Source of the DNA: Fibrisoma montanum
GTDB taxonomy: Bacteria > Bacteroidota > Bacteroidia > Cytophagales > Spirosomataceae
DNA length: 64,000 nt
Direction of reading: 5' to 3'
Assembly (NCBI RefSeq): GCF_003583365.1
Contig: NZ_QXED01000002.1
Coordinates: 682,001-746,000 of the forward strand
Shown here piece after piece: positions 18,517-27,543 of this stretch. The notes under the pieces were generated by a model that had not been told where the DNA came from, ran no database searches, and saw only the letters and a list, made by a program, of their open reading frames with translations. A program made the translations under genes and the position numbers. Positions within the stretch are counted from its first letter, which is position 1, and the number at the start of each line of letters is the position of its first letter.

Positions 18517-18602
18517 GTGACAACCGTTTGGCCGTAGCCGGGCGGTTGTCTATTTTGCCGACAAAATCACATCTTTTCACATATTCACTTACACAAGTAC
18601 AT
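18517..18602 (+). repeat. intergenic direct repeat, copy A
   Basis: About 85 bases of terminator hairpin plus leader, almost identical to 20524-20609. Identity runs on into the signal-peptide codons of array members 2 and 3, which marks a duplication unit spanning the gene boundary. Confidence 0.8.
18519..18556 (+). terminator. terminator after array member 1 (repeat copy A)
   Basis: A stem of 8 GC/AT pairs (GACAACCG with CGGTTGTC) extended by three G-T pairs and GGC/GCC, with loop CGTA, then TATTTT. Near-identical to the hairpin at 20526. Confidence 0.75.
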
Positions 18603-20494
18603 GCATCTTTTTTACCGTAACTTATTAGCCGCTGGTCTGGTGCTGGCGGGCACAGGCGCGTCATGGGCGCAGAATAATTTAGTAATTACTGGCCCTGTAT
18701 CAGCCACTCCGAGTAAAAATAATACCTTAATTGGATTACAGGCTGGGGTTAATATTCTAACAGGGCCTGTCAATTCCGTAATTGGTAGCGAAAACACATT
18801 TATTGGCAATCAGGCAGGCCGAGATAACGGACAGGGTTACCATAATACATTTGTCGGCAGTTTGGCGGGAGAGAGTAACACAAGTGGTAATTACAATACG
18901 TTTGTAGGCAAGGATGCTGGCAGCAATACTACCACAGGTGGGGCAAATACATTCATGGGTACTACCTCTGGCTCGATAAACACTACCGGAAACGGCAATT
19001 CATTTTTTGGGTATCAATCAGGTGGTACCAACCTTACGGGTGTTTTTAACACATTTATGGGGAGTAGTGCCGGTCTATATAATTATTTAGGTAATTACAA
19101 CACATTTCAGGGAAGCTCTGCAGGGCAGTATACTCACTCGTACGGGATCTAAAAATACATTTATAGGTTATTATTCTGGATTTAATAACGATTTTGGCAA
19201 TAGCAACGTTGCCATAGGTGCTTTTGCAGGATATGGTGTGTTTGGGCCAACATCGAATGGATTCTGGGGACAATCATTAGGTAATAATAATGTAATGATT
19301 GGCGACTCAGCGGGTTTTAAACAGCTAAATATTAATGGTAATGTGTTAATTGGTAGCAAATCAGGTGCAGCTAATCAAACCGGTATTCAAAACACATTTT
19401 TAGGTTTCCAGACTGGTTTCAGCAACACAGCCAGTGCCAACACCTTCCTAGGCTATATGGCTGGGCGTACCAACACCACCGGCCAGTTCAATACGTTCAT
19501 CGGCGTACAAACCGGACTGAACAACACGACCGGTTCCTCTAACTATATGCTGGGCACCAACGCTGGTTTAAGCAATACGACGGGCACGGGCAACTACTTC
19601 CTGGGCGATAATGCGGGCGGTGGCAATACCGGCGGTAGCTTCAACATCTACATCGGGGCCAACGCCGGTAACGGCACGAACGTCAACGGTGATAACAACC
19701 TGGCCATCGGCTTTGAAGCAGGCCGGGCCAACGTAGCCGGCATCAATAACACATTCCTGGGTTTCCGGGCTGATGCCGGAGCCAATGGGCTGAGTAATGC
19801 CACGGCCATCGGCAACGACGCCAAAGTTAACGTATCCAACGCAGTGGTGCTGGGCAACGGTGCCAATGTGGGCATCGGCACCTCCTCGCCCACAGTACGT
19901 TTGCAGATCAACACGGGTGTAGCCAACCAGTCGGGCGTGCGCTTAGAAAACCTCACCAGCGCATCGCCGGCCAGTGCCTTGAACCAGACTAAGTTCTTAA
20001 CCGTCGATGGCTCAGGCAACGTCATCCTGGCCAGTACCACCAGTGGAGGGCGGGTAGCGGCTGAAGCCGAGAGTCTGTGGCAGCGCAATGGCCGCTACCT
20101 GACCAGCCAGGAAAACGATGCGGTCATCATTGGTAGCGGGGTGAGCAAGACACCTTCAGATTATAACCTCTTTGTGAGCAAAGGTATCCTGACCGAGAAG
20201 GTCAAGGTAGCCGTGAAGAACACCTCAGAGTGGAGCGACTACGTCTTCGAGAAAGGCTATGCGCTCAAGCCCTTAGCCGAGGTGGAACACTATGTTGAAC
20301 AGCACAAGCACCTGCCGGGTGTACCCTCGGCTGAGCAGGTGGTCAGCGAAGGCATGGACGTAGCGAAGATGAATGCCAAGCTGCTCGAAAAGATTGAAGA
20401 GCTGACCTTGTATATGATTGACCAGCAAAAGCAGTTAGATCAACTCAAGGCTGAGAATCAGCAGATCAAGCAGCGGCTGGCCGATCGGCGGTAA
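18601..20494 (+). pseudogene. secreted 17-residue-repeat beta-roll protein, array member 2, frameshifted
   Basis: Two open frames make one gene. The first (18601-19152) has a signal peptide (MHLFYRNLLAAGLVLAG ... ASWAQ) and about eight 17-residue repeats, then stops. The repeat pattern resumes at once in the +1 frame: skipping one G of the GGG at 19144-19146 gives AGQYTHSYGSKNTFIGYYSG without a break and continues to 20494. The C-terminal module is the alternative version of the array (SGVSKTPSDYNLFVSKG, DYVFEKGYAL, SAEQVVSEGMDVAKMN), with the same final coiled coil as member 1. It is either a recent one-base insertion, a sequencing error or, less likely, a programmed shift. If repaired it would encode about 630 residues. 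Confidence 0.75.
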
Positions 20495-20523
20495 GCGGAA
20501 TACGTAAAAATATGGTGAATCTA

Positions 20524-20609
20524 GTGACAACCGTTTGGCCGTAGCCGGGCGGTTGTCTATTTTACCGACAAAATCACATCTTTTCACCTATTCACTTCTA
20601 CAATTACAT
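20524..20609 (+). repeat. intergenic direct repeat, copy B
   Basis: Near-identical to 18517-18602, holding the same terminator hairpin and leader upstream of array member 3. Confidence 0.8.
20526..20563 (+). terminator. terminator after array member 2 (repeat copy B)
   Basis: Same hairpin as at 18519 (GACAACCG with CGGTTGTC, loop CGTA), followed by TATTTT. Confidence 0.75.
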
Positions 20610-22155
20610 GCACCTTTTTTACGGTAACTTATTAGCCGCTGGTCTGGTGCTGGCGGGCTCAGGCGCTTCGTGGGCGCAGACAAATCTGGTCATCACCAGC
20701 CCTGCTTCGGCTACGCCAGGTAATACAAACACGCTGATTGGCCTAAAGGCAGGAAATTCAGGTATGACTGCAGCGTCCAACACTTTTCTGGGTTGGGAGA
20801 CTGGTAGGGACAATGGCACTGGAAGTTACAACACCTTTTTAGGGGCTTCTAGTGGTCAGGAAAATACGACCGGCAGCGAGAACGTGTTTTTGGGGGCATC
20901 AAGTGGGCCGGACAACACCACTGGCAGCCGCAACACGTTTTTAGGCTATCAGGCTGGCTATTTGAATAAGTCAGGCAGCGATAATGTGTTCATTGGACCG
21001 CAGGCTGGCGGATTCATTGGCTCGGGTAACCAGAATACGATTATAGGTTCAGGAGCTGGCGCTGTATCATCAGGTAGTGCCAGTGCAAATACCCTGGTGG
21101 GGTATCGGGCAGGTTTAAATACCACCGGCCAGTTTAATACGTTCATCGGCGTACAAACCGGACTCAACAACACGACCGGTTCCTCCAACTACATGATGGG
21201 TACCAACGCCGGGCTGGCCAACAGCACCGGCTCGGGCAACTACTTCTTGGGTGATAACGCTGGCGGAGGAAACACGGGTGGTTCATTCAATATCTATATC
21301 GGCGCCAACGCCGGCAACGGCACCAACGTTAACGGCGATAACAACCTGGCCATTGGCTTCGAGGCCGGTCGGGCCAACGTAGCGGGCCTCAATAACACTT
21401 TCATCGGCTTCCGCGCCGACGCCGGAGCCAACGGCTTGAGCAATGCCACGGCCATTGGCAACAATGCCCGGGTGAACGTCAGCAACGCCGTAGTGCTGGG
21501 CAATGGAGCCAATGTAGGCATCGGCACCTCATCACCTACCGTGCGCTTGCAGATCAACACAGGCGTAGCCAACCAGTCGGGGGTGCGGCTGGAGAACCTC
21601 ACCAGCGCATCGCCGGCGACAGCTCTAAACCAGACCAAGTTCCTGACCGTCGATGGTTCTGGAAATGTAATCTTAGCCAGCACCACCAGTGGAGGGCGGA
21701 TAGCCGCTGAAGCCGAGAGTCTGTGGCAGCGCAAGGGCCGGTATCTGACTAGTCAGGCCGACAACGCCGTTATCATCGGCTCCAACGTGAGCCGGACGCC
21801 GGCCGGTTACCGCTTGTACGTGCAGGAGGGCATCCTGACCGAGAAGGTCAAGGTGGCTGTGAAGAACACCGGGGAGTGGAGCGACCATGTGTTTGCGCCT
21901 ACGTATAAGCTGGTTCCGTTAGCCGAGGTCGAGCAGCACATCCAGCGGCATGGCCACTTGCCAGGGGTGCCCTCGGCGAAGCAGATGGTCGAGCAGGGCA
22001 ATGATCTGCACCGGACCGATGCCAAGCTGCTCGAAAAGATTGAGGAGCTGACCTTGTATGTACTAAAGCAGCAGAAAGAACTGGAGTCGATTAAACAGCA
22101 GAATCAACAAATGAAGCAAGAGGTTTCGGATCTAAGAGCTCGTTTGGGTCATTAA
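20608..22155 (+). CDS. secreted 17-residue-repeat beta-roll protein, array member 3
   Basis: 515 residues: signal peptide (MHLFYGNLLAAGLVLAG ... ASWAQ) nearly identical to member 2, then about 16 repeats of the N..(F/I)G..AG type (residues about 45-290). A linker with VRLQINTGVANQSG is followed by the shared C-terminal module with the member-1 alleles (SNVSRTPAGYRLYVQEG, HVFAPTYKL, SAKQMVEQGNDLHRTD). The coiled-coil tail differs (LKQQKELESIKQQNQQ) and ends in DLRARLGH. A 167-base tract (21691-21857) is identical to 24980-25146 in the phosphatase fusion. Function unknown; a fibre-like surface protein is inferred. Confidence 0.8.
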   Translation: MHLFYGNLLAAGLVLAGSGASWAQTNLVITSPASATPGNTNTLIGLKAGNSGMTAASNTFLGWETGRDNGTGSYNTFLGASSGQENTTGSENVFLGASSGPDNTTGSRNTFLGYQAGYLNKSGSDNVFIGPQAGGFIGSGNQNTIIGSGAGAVSSGSASANTLVGYRAGLNTTGQFNTFIGVQTGLNNTTGSSNYMMGTNAGLANSTGSGNYFLGDNAGGGNTGGSFNIYIGANAGNGTNVNGDNNLAIGFEAGRANVAGLNNTFIGFRADAGANGLSNATAIGNNARVNVSNAVVLGNGANVGIGTSSPTVRLQINTGVANQSGVRLENLTSASPATALNQTKFLTVDGSGNVILASTTSGGRIAAEAESLWQRKGRYLTSQADNAVIIGSNVSRTPAGYRLYVQEGILTEKVKVAVKNTGEWSDHVFAPTYKLVPLAEVEQHIQRHGHLPGVPSAKQMVEQGNDLHRTDAKLLEKIEELTLYVLKQQKELESIKQQNQQMKQEVSDLRARLGH

Positions 22156-22179
22156 CAGAACAACTGCCATATCTGACTA

Positions 22180-22204
22180 CGAAGGCTACCACTGGTAGCC
22201 TTCG
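22180..22204 (+). terminator. hairpin after array member 3
   Basis: A perfect 11-bp stem (CGAAGGCTACC with GGTAGCCTTCG), loop ACT, followed by TGCGTTT. The T-run is weak, but the place is right for a terminator. Confidence 0.6.
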
Positions 22205-22357
22205 TGCGTTTAAGGAAGGCTCTAATCTCCTACCTACAAACCGTTTACTAAAAATACTAGGTATAAATACTTATAAAATAGTGAGATGATCGAATTAGAA
22301 AAAATAAAGTTTTAAATTAATTGTATAATTCAAATAATTAATATAAACATATCAATC

Positions 22358-25300
22358 ATGAAGAAGTTACTACTTTTTCCCTTACTGCTAGTGATTGGAT
22401 GGTCTAAGGGTATAGCACAGCCTACCAGTCAGACAGTGGTTGCCGTCGGGGCAAACTGGAAGTTCCTGAACGAAAACGGCGACCAGGGAACTGCCTGGCG
22501 AAACGAAACCTTCAACGACGCAAGCTGGTCGTCGGGTCCGTCGCCCCTGGGTTATTCGCCTAACAATGAGGATGCGGCCAGTACGACAATCTGCAATGGC
22601 TGTACCGGATGTAGCTGTTCAAATTGCGCGCCTGATTGCAATACCAAGCGGATTACGACGTATTTCAGGCATCAGTTTACGCTCAGCGATCCGTCTGGTA
22701 CGTTCTTGATGCGGTATCAGCGCGACGATGGTATTGTAATCTACGTGAACGGCGTTGAGGTGCACCGCGAAAATTTGCCTGCTCCTCCCGCTACGATTAC
22801 GTATTCAACTACAGCTACGGCCATCCCCAGCAATGCCGAGGAACTGGCCTGGGTATCCGTGCCTCAGGCGGCCCTGAATGGACGATTTAAAGCGGGTAAT
22901 AACCTCATTGCCGTCGAAATTCACCAGGCAGGCTCCGGAAGTTCGGATATTCGCTTCAGCATGGAGGTTGCACGGTCTGGCCCCCTGGTTCGAGGGCCTT
23001 ACCTGCAAATGGGAACCCCCACGGACATGACGCTGCGCTGGCGAACGTCAACGGCGTCTACAGGACGGATTCGCTACTGGACATCAGAACCCGGCAGCTT
23101 GACGAGCAATGCCGACGAATCGGCGGCTACCACTGAACATGAGAAACGTCTGACGGGGTTGTCGCCTTCAACCCGGTACAATTATTCAATCGGGACTACA
23201 GATGGGGGAGTCCTGCAGGCTTCCGCTGATAATTACTTCATAACCCCTCCTCAGCCGGGAACAGCCCGCAAAACCCGAATCTGGTCGTTGGGCGATTTTG
23301 GAACCGGAAACGCCCGGCAAGTTAACGTCAAAAACGGCTTTAAGACGTTTGCTGGTACTGATTACATCGACATGTGGCTTTGGTTGGGCGATAACGCTTA
23401 TAGTATCACTGGCACCAAAGACGGGCAGGATTCGGTGTATCAGCTCAACGTGTTCAATATATACGGTCCGGATCGCTTCATGAAACAAACCCCTTTTTAT
23501 GCAACGCCCGGCAACCATGACTACTACAGTACCGAAGCCCGGCGGGTAGATCATGATATTGACTACTTTGATATTGTCAGTAATTTCAGGGGTGGTTCGG
23601 CTAACGACAAGGAAGAGTATTATTCCTTCAATCACGGCAACATTCACATCGTTAGTCTGGATAGTTATGGGTATGAAAGTGGGCAGGGAACGGCTATATT
23701 TTCGCCAAATGGACCTCAGATGACCTGGCTGAAAACTGATCTGGCAGCCGCGAAGTCAAATCCCAGTATCGCGTGGGTGATTGTTTTTTTTCACCATCCG
23801 CCCTACACAAAAGGAACACACGACTCCGATACGGAAGCTGATCTGATCAATATTCGCCAGCAGGTGGTGCCCATACTCGACCAGTATAACGTCGACCTCG
23901 TTTTGGCAGGACACAGCCATGTGTATGAACGGACTAAGCTGATGAAAGGCCATACCGGATTATCAAATACGTTTAACCCCAGCGTTCATAACGCCCCGCC
24001 AGCCAATAACGAGCCAACCCCTAATATGTATTATAAAAGCCGAACGGCTTCGACTAACGAAGGGATTATGTATATCGTAAATGGTACAGGAGGGGCGGCC
24101 GGAAAAGGATCCATTCCACAACACCCGGCCATGGATATTTCACTTGATGAAGGCGGCTCTCTGTATCTGGAAATAGATGGAAACCAGCTTACCGGAAAAT
24201 TTATTGCAATTGACGGCACAACAAAAGACCAGTTTGCGATCGTCAAAACCGGAGCTGTGGCTAACTCTACCAACACACTGCTGGGTGAAGCAGCCGGGAG
24301 CGCTTTGGCAACTAGCAGTCAGCAGAATACGATGGTCGGCTTCCAGGCTGGTTTAAATACGACTTCATCCGCTAATCTGATGCTGGGCTACCGGGCTGGT
24401 TTAAGCAACACGTCCGGCCAATTCAACAGCTTCATCGGGGTACAGGCGGGGCTGAACAACACGACCGGCTCATCGAACTACTTCTTCGGTACCAACTCGG
24501 GGCTGGCTAATATCACCGGCACGGGCAACTACTTCCTGGGCGACAACGCTGGGGGGGGCAACACCGGCGGTTCATTCAATATCTATATCGGCGCTAATTC
24601 GGGCAATGGGGCCAACGTCAATGGCGACAACAACCTGGCCGTGGGCTTTGAGGCTGGCCGGGCCAACGTAGCCGGCATTAACAACACCTTCATCGGCTTC
24701 CGCGCCGACGCCGGAGCCAACGGCTTGAGCAATGCCACGGCCATTGGCAACAACGCCAAGGTCAACGTATCAAACGCCGTGGTGCTGGGCAATGGGGCCA
24801 ACGTGGGTATTGGCAACTCAGCCCCCACGGCCAGACTGCACGTAACAACGGGCGTAGCCAACCAATCGGGTGTGCGCTTAGAAAACCTGACTAGTGCATC
24901 GCCGGCCAGTGCGCTGAACCAGACCAAGTTCCTCACTGTAGATGGATCGGGCAACCTCATCCTGGCCAGCACCACCAGCGGAGGGCGGATAGCCGCTGAA
25001 GCCGAGAGTCTGTGGCAGCGCAAGGGCCGGTATCTGACTAGTCAGGCCGACAACGCCGTTATCATCGGCTCCAACGTGAGCCGGACGCCGGCCGGTTACC
25101 GCTTGTACGTGCAGGAGGGCATCCTGACCGAGAAGGTCAAGGTGGCCGTGAAGAACACTGCGGAGTGGAGCGACCATGTGTTTGCGCCTACGTATAAGCT
25201 GGTTCCGTTAGCCGAGGTCGAGCAGCACATCCAGCGGCATGGCCACTTGCCGGGCGTGCCCTCGGCGAAGCAGATGGTCGAGCAGGGCAATGATCTGCAC

Positions 25301-25432
25301 CGGACCGATGCCAAGCTGCTCGAAAAGATCGAGGAACTGACCCTGTACGTAATCGAACTCAGCCGAAAAAACCAGGAACTGGAACGTAAAGTGGAGCAAT
25401 TGCAGCAGGCTAAAGCGCCTACACAACACTAA
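22358..25432 (+). CDS. purple-acid-phosphatase-like metallophosphoesterase fused to 17-residue beta-roll repeats, array member 4
   Basis: 1,024 residues. The signal peptide is MKKLLLFPLLLVIGWSKGIAQ. Residues about 25-205 form a jelly-roll-like domain with a cysteine cluster (CNGCTGCSCSNC). Residues about 210-295 resemble the fibronectin-like N-domain of purple acid phosphatases (RGPYLQMGTPTDMTLRW). Residues about 305-630 hold all five metal motifs: GDFG, GDNAY, GNHD, FFHHPPY and GHSHVYER. About 640-830 is the same 17-residue repeat body as its neighbours, then the shared C-terminal module (SAKQMVEQGNDLHRTD) and a coiled coil. It should be an exported phosphomonoesterase or phosphodiesterase on a beta-roll stalk. 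The substrate is unknown. The C-terminal half nearly matches member 3, so the enzyme part was probably joined by recombination. Confidence 0.9.
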   Translation: MKKLLLFPLLLVIGWSKGIAQPTSQTVVAVGANWKFLNENGDQGTAWRNETFNDASWSSGPSPLGYSPNNEDAASTTICNGCTGCSCSNCAPDCNTKRITTYFRHQFTLSDPSGTFLMRYQRDDGIVIYVNGVEVHRENLPAPPATITYSTTATAIPSNAEELAWVSVPQAALNGRFKAGNNLIAVEIHQAGSGSSDIRFSMEVARSGPLVRGPYLQMGTPTDMTLRWRTSTASTGRIRYWTSEPGSLTSNADESAATTEHEKRLTGLSPSTRYNYSIGTTDGGVLQASADNYFITPPQPGTARKTRIWSLGDFGTGNARQVNVKNGFKTFAGTDYIDMWLWLGDNAYSITGTKDGQDSVYQLNVFNIYGPDRFMKQTPFYATPGNHDYYSTEARRVDHDIDYFDIVSNFRGGSANDKEEYYSFNHGNIHIVSLDSYGYESGQGTAIFSPNGPQMTWLKTDLAAAKSNPSIAWVIVFFHHPPYTKGTHDSDTEADLINIRQQVVPILDQYNVDLVLAGHSHVYERTKLMKGHTGLSNTFNPSVHNAPPANNEPTPNMYYKSRTASTNEGIMYIVNGTGGAAGKGSIPQHPAMDISLDEGGSLYLEIDGNQLTGKFIAIDGTTKDQFAIVKTGAVANSTNTLLGEAAGSALATSSQQNTMVGFQAGLNTTSSANLMLGYRAGLSNTSGQFNSFIGVQAGLNNTTGSSNYFFGTNSGLANITGTGNYFLGDNAGGGNTGGSFNIYIGANSGNGANVNGDNNLAVGFEAGRANVAGINNTFIGFRADAGANGLSNATAIGNNAKVNVSNAVVLGNGANVGIGNSAPTARLHVTTGVANQSGVRLENLTSASPASALNQTKFLTVDGSGNLILASTTSGGRIAAEAESLWQRKGRYLTSQADNAVIIGSNVSRTPAGYRLYVQEGILTEKVKVAVKNTAEWSDHVFAPTYKLVPLAEVEQHIQRHGHLPGVPSAKQMVEQGNDLHRTDAKLLEKIEELTLYVIELSRKNQELERKVEQLQQAKAPTQH

Positions 25433-25456
25433 CTTACCGAATAATTACTTTCGAAG

Positions 25457-25487
25457 AAAACCGCCTGGGACTGACAGGCGGTTTTTT
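25457..25487 (+). terminator. terminator after the phosphatase fusion
   Basis: A perfect 11-bp stem (AAAACCGCCTG with CAGGCGGTTTT), 7-base loop and continued T-run, 24 bases after the stop. Confidence 0.88.
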
Positions 25488-25529
25488 ACTTTTAGGTCAG
25501 TACTTAACCATTCATACTACCACTTATTT

Positions 25530-27272
25530 ATGCGTAAAACTTTCTACTCCTTCCCGACTGCATTAGTCGGACTAACCTTGCTGTTGGTAGGCTCAGATGC
25601 GCTGGCTCAGGACAACATCGTAATGACTTCGCCAACCTCGGCGACTCCCGGAAACAATAACGTAATTCTTGGCAACGACGCCGGCAACGGGTCCATGACG
25701 GCCGGATATACGGTTTTGATCGGGCGCTCGGCGGGCAAGAACATGACCGTTGGTAGTTATTCAACGTTTATTGGCGGACAAGCTGGACTGTCCAATACCA
25801 TCGGTACATACAATACGTTTCTGGGGTATTTTGCCGGGGTATCCAACTCGGCGGGTAATTACAATACCTTTTTGGGGACTCAGGCTGGTCGATTTACAAC
25901 CGTTGGGCGGGAAAACGTGTTCGATGGAGCCCTGGCCGGCTTCAACAACCGGACCGGTAACGATAATACGTTTGTAGGCTATCAGGCAGGCTACGGGGGC
26001 AACAACGCTAGCGGTTCCAGCAACGTGGCGGTTGGAATGCGGGCTGCATTCAGCCTCGTAACAGGTCGCAACAACGTGATCATTGGCGATAGCGCCGGCG
26101 CAAACACGCTGGCCAGCAACAACGTAATGATTGGTAGCAAGGCTGGCTACGTTGGAACGACGGGTGTGCAGAACACCCTGGTTGGCTATAATGCCGGCTA
26201 CAACAACAACGGCTCGGCCAACCTGTTCGTAGGCTACCGGGCGGGCTTTAACAACACGTCCGGTCAGTTCAACTCCTTCCTGGGTGTGCAGGCCGGTCTG
26301 AACAACACCACCGGCTCGTCGAACTACTTCTTCGGCACCAACTCGGGTCTGGCTAACACGTCCGGGTCGGGTAACTACTTCCTGGGCGATAACGCCGGGG
26401 GCGGCAACACCGGCGGTTCGTTCAACATCTATATCGGTGCCAATTCCGGCAATGGAACGGATGTCAACGGCGACAACAACCTGGCCATCGGTTTTGAGGC
26501 CGGTCGGGCCAACGTAGCCGGCATCAACAACACCTTTGTGGGTTTCCGGGCTGATGCCGGAGCTAATGGCCTTACCAACGCCACGGCCATTGGCAACAAC
26601 GCCAAAGTGAACGTATCCAATGCACTGGTACTGGGCAATGGGGCCAATGTGGGTATCGGCAGCTCAGCGCCCACAGCGCGGCTGCACGTAACGACAGGTG
26701 TCGCTAACGAGTCGGGATTGCGGCTGGAGAACCTGACCAGCGTATCACCGGCCGGAACGAGTACCAACAAATTTCTCACTGTCGATGCCTCCGGTAACGT
26801 CGTCCTGGCCAGCTACGCCAGCGGAGGGCGGGAAGCGGCTGTTGAAAGCCTGTGGCAGCGGAATGGCCGGTATCTGACTAGTCAGGCCGACAACGCCGTT
26901 ATCATTGGCAGCGGAGTCAGCCGCACCCCATCTGACTACAATCTGTTTGTCTCAAAGGGCATCCTGACCGAGAAGGTCAAGGTGGCCGTGAAAAACACTG
27001 CGGAGTGGAGTGATCACGTGTTTGCGCCTACGTATAAGCTGGCTCCGTTAGCCGAGGTCGAGCAGCACATCCAGCGGCATGGCCACCTGCCGGGCGTGCC
27101 TTCAGCGCAGGATGTGGTGAAAGAAGGCATAGATATGGCTAAGATGGATGCCAAGCTGCTCGAAAAGATTGAAGAAACAACACTGTATCTGCTGCAATTG
27201 AAAAAGGAGGTAGACCTGTTACGCGACGAAAATCGTCAGCTACGGCAGGAGATCAATCAGTTGAAGAAGTAA
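25530..27272 (+). CDS. secreted 17-residue-repeat beta-roll protein, array member 5
   Basis: 580 residues: signal peptide (MRKTFYSFPTALVGLTLLLVG ... ALAQ), about 19 repeats such as NTFLGYFAGVSNSAGNY, the LHVTTGVANESG linker and the C-terminal module. That module is a hybrid: SGVSRTPSDYNLFVSKG as in member 2, then HVFAPTYKLAPLAEVEQHIQRHG as in members 1, 3 and 4, then its own SAQDVVKEGIDMAKMD. The final coiled coil (LLQLKKEVDLLRDENRQL) also differs. This patchwork is direct evidence of segment exchange. The role is inferred to be the same as for the other members. Confidence 0.8.
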   Translation: MRKTFYSFPTALVGLTLLLVGSDALAQDNIVMTSPTSATPGNNNVILGNDAGNGSMTAGYTVLIGRSAGKNMTVGSYSTFIGGQAGLSNTIGTYNTFLGYFAGVSNSAGNYNTFLGTQAGRFTTVGRENVFDGALAGFNNRTGNDNTFVGYQAGYGGNNASGSSNVAVGMRAAFSLVTGRNNVIIGDSAGANTLASNNVMIGSKAGYVGTTGVQNTLVGYNAGYNNNGSANLFVGYRAGFNNTSGQFNSFLGVQAGLNNTTGSSNYFFGTNSGLANTSGSGNYFLGDNAGGGNTGGSFNIYIGANSGNGTDVNGDNNLAIGFEAGRANVAGINNTFVGFRADAGANGLTNATAIGNNAKVNVSNALVLGNGANVGIGSSAPTARLHVTTGVANESGLRLENLTSVSPAGTSTNKFLTVDASGNVVLASYASGGREAAVESLWQRNGRYLTSQADNAVIIGSGVSRTPSDYNLFVSKGILTEKVKVAVKNTAEWSDHVFAPTYKLAPLAEVEQHIQRHGHLPGVPSAQDVVKEGIDMAKMDAKLLEKIEETTLYLLQLKKEVDLLRDENRQLRQEINQLKK

Positions 27273-27299
27273 AGCAAGATAAGTCACTTTCTGCATGCG

Positions 27300-27336
27300 A
27301 ACGTCCGCTTTGGCTTTGATCAGAGCGGACGTTTTT
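27300..27336 (+). terminator. terminator closing the array
   Basis: A 10-bp perfect stem (AACGTCCGCT with AGCGGACGTT), 14-base loop, then a T-run, 27 bases after the stop of member 5. Confidence 0.8.
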
Positions 27337-27543
27337 ATGTCTATTCAATTAGCGGGTGCCTCAAACGTTTATATTGTAAAATACACATAAAATTGGATAA
27401 AATTTTGTATCTACAGATGATAGGGACCATATCCTAGAAATTCGTTCTGATTCTGCAAACAAAACGCTACTAATGTAGCTTATATCCATCAGGTAATTAG
27501 ATATATACGTAAATTTACCTGAGTGCACCAATACTTAACGGCT

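Noticed and set aside
19136-19160. Phase-variable homopolymer switch
   Set aside because: The shift site is only GGG; there is no long homopolymer or short tandem repeat to drive slippage.
16602-27272. Prophage tail-fibre cluster
   Set aside because: Every member begins with an export signal and has its own terminator, and no capsid, portal, terminase, lysis or integrase gene lies nearby.
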